Notes under the pieces: generated by a model
What the model was told of the DNA's origin: nothing
Seen by the model: only the letters and a program-made list of their open reading frames with translations
The model's database searches: none
Assembly (NCBI RefSeq): GCF_003323735.1
Contig: NZ_QOIM01000025.1
Span: 180,068-244,067 of the forward strand
Direction of reading: 5' to 3'
DNA length: 64,000 nucleotides
Origin: Streptomyces reniochalinae
GTDB lineage: Bacteria; Actinomycetota; Actinomycetes; Streptomycetales; Streptomycetaceae
Made by a program: the position numbers and the translations under genes
Part shown: one piece after another, positions 63,876 through 64,000 of the stretch
Layout of the letters: each line of letters starts with the position of its first letter
How positions within the stretch are numbered: position 1 is the first letter of the stretch

Positions 63876-63923
63876 GCGACGAGCGGGTGGGAGGGTGTTC
63901 CTCCCACCCGCTCGGGGTGTCGC
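63876..63923 (+). terminator. Strong terminator hairpin after the L31 gene
   Basis: A perfect 13-bp stem (gagcgggtgggag at 63881-63893, ctcccacccgctc at 63901-63913) with a 7-nt loop, extended by gcgac/gtcgc after a bulge. It lies about 45 bp past the L31 stop. Confidence 0.75.
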
Positions 63924-63979
63924 ATGCGTGGTGCGTGTGTGCTGGGTGTGGGGGGTGTTGTCGGCTGGGGGCCTTCTGC

Positions 63980-64000
63980 TCAGTAGGCGGAGTCGACGTT
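63980..64000 (-). CDS. 3' end of a minus-strand gene (partial)
   Basis: On the minus strand the window edge reads NVDSAY followed by TGA. The preceding G/T-rich gap and terminator fit a convergent gene entering the window here. Six residues cannot identify it. Confidence 0.25.
   Translation of the reverse strand, partial: NVDSAY

Noticed and set aside
63836..64000. G/T-rich end of window considered as an RNA gene
   Set aside because: The only clear structure is the L31 terminator; the rest fits an intergenic spacer and the end of a minus-strand gene.

Overview
The window is very high-GC DNA with strong G/C third-position bias, many GTG starts and ATGA/GTGA start-stop overlaps. It carries actinobacterial markers: a mycothiol-dependent formaldehyde dehydrogenase, DUF2180, DUF2267, DUF2795 and DUF5133 proteins, a DasR-type operator, and sugar ABC operons with no ATPase gene. 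A Streptomyces or close relative is the best reading. Identity is inferred from family recognition only; no database search was run.

Layout. (1) 1-17.8 kb: an exopolysaccharide/cell-envelope polysaccharide locus. An SGNH hydrolase is followed by a tightly coupled run of GT4, polyprenyl-phosphate sugar transferase, O-antigen-ligase/Wzy-like protein, MurJ/Wzx-like flippase, NodB deacetylase, second GT4, Wzz-like protein and FemAB/CelD-like acyltransferase. A GH26-like lipoprotein (opposite strand), an ATP-grasp ligase and an FAD monooxygenase-like protein follow. A DUF1772 gene lies inside on the other strand. (2) 17.9-30.9 kb: small conserved actinobacterial (possibly stress-linked) proteins, an acetyltransferase, a broken AraC gene, a DUF2243/CtaG pair, a VOC protein, an SDR, 8-oxoguanine deaminase, a PAF-acetylhydrolase-like lipase, a D-2-hydroxyacid dehydrogenase and an AIM24 protein. 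(3) 31-39.9 kb: a probable glycine betaine catabolic island. Ferredoxin reductase and Rieske ferredoxin are divergent from an IclR regulator, followed by mycothiol-dependent formaldehyde dehydrogenase (MscR-type), dimethylglycine oxidase-like, monomeric sarcosine oxidase and a Rieske oxygenase. Successive N-demethylations to glycine with formaldehyde disposal fit well.

(4) 39.9-42.9 kb: a secreted GH84 beta-N-acetylglucosaminidase with a DasR-like site in its leader, and a HAD phosphatase. (5) 42.9-51.8 kb: a FadR-type regulator divergent from a coupled operon of M20 amidohydrolase, aldehyde dehydrogenase, SDR, DUF3311 plus sodium:solute symporter, a 15-codon bridging ORF, and a penicillin-acylase-family amidase without a signal peptide. 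This looks like uptake and breakdown of an unknown amide and is the best candidate for an undescribed pathway. (6) 51.7-58.4 kb: a sugar unit of ABC permeases, binding protein and PfkB kinase, divergent from a DeoR regulator and a GH4 6-phospho-beta-glucosidase-like enzyme. (7) 58.4-64 kb: DoxX, SDR, a deleted MFS pseudogene, an intact MFS transporter, a baeRF-type protein, and a type B ribosomal protein L31 with an unusual C-terminal extension followed by a strong hairpin terminator.

No rRNA, tRNA, CRISPR array, insertion sequence or origin was recognised. Starts were set from Shine-Dalgarno placement and overlaps, so many are shorter than the longest open frame.
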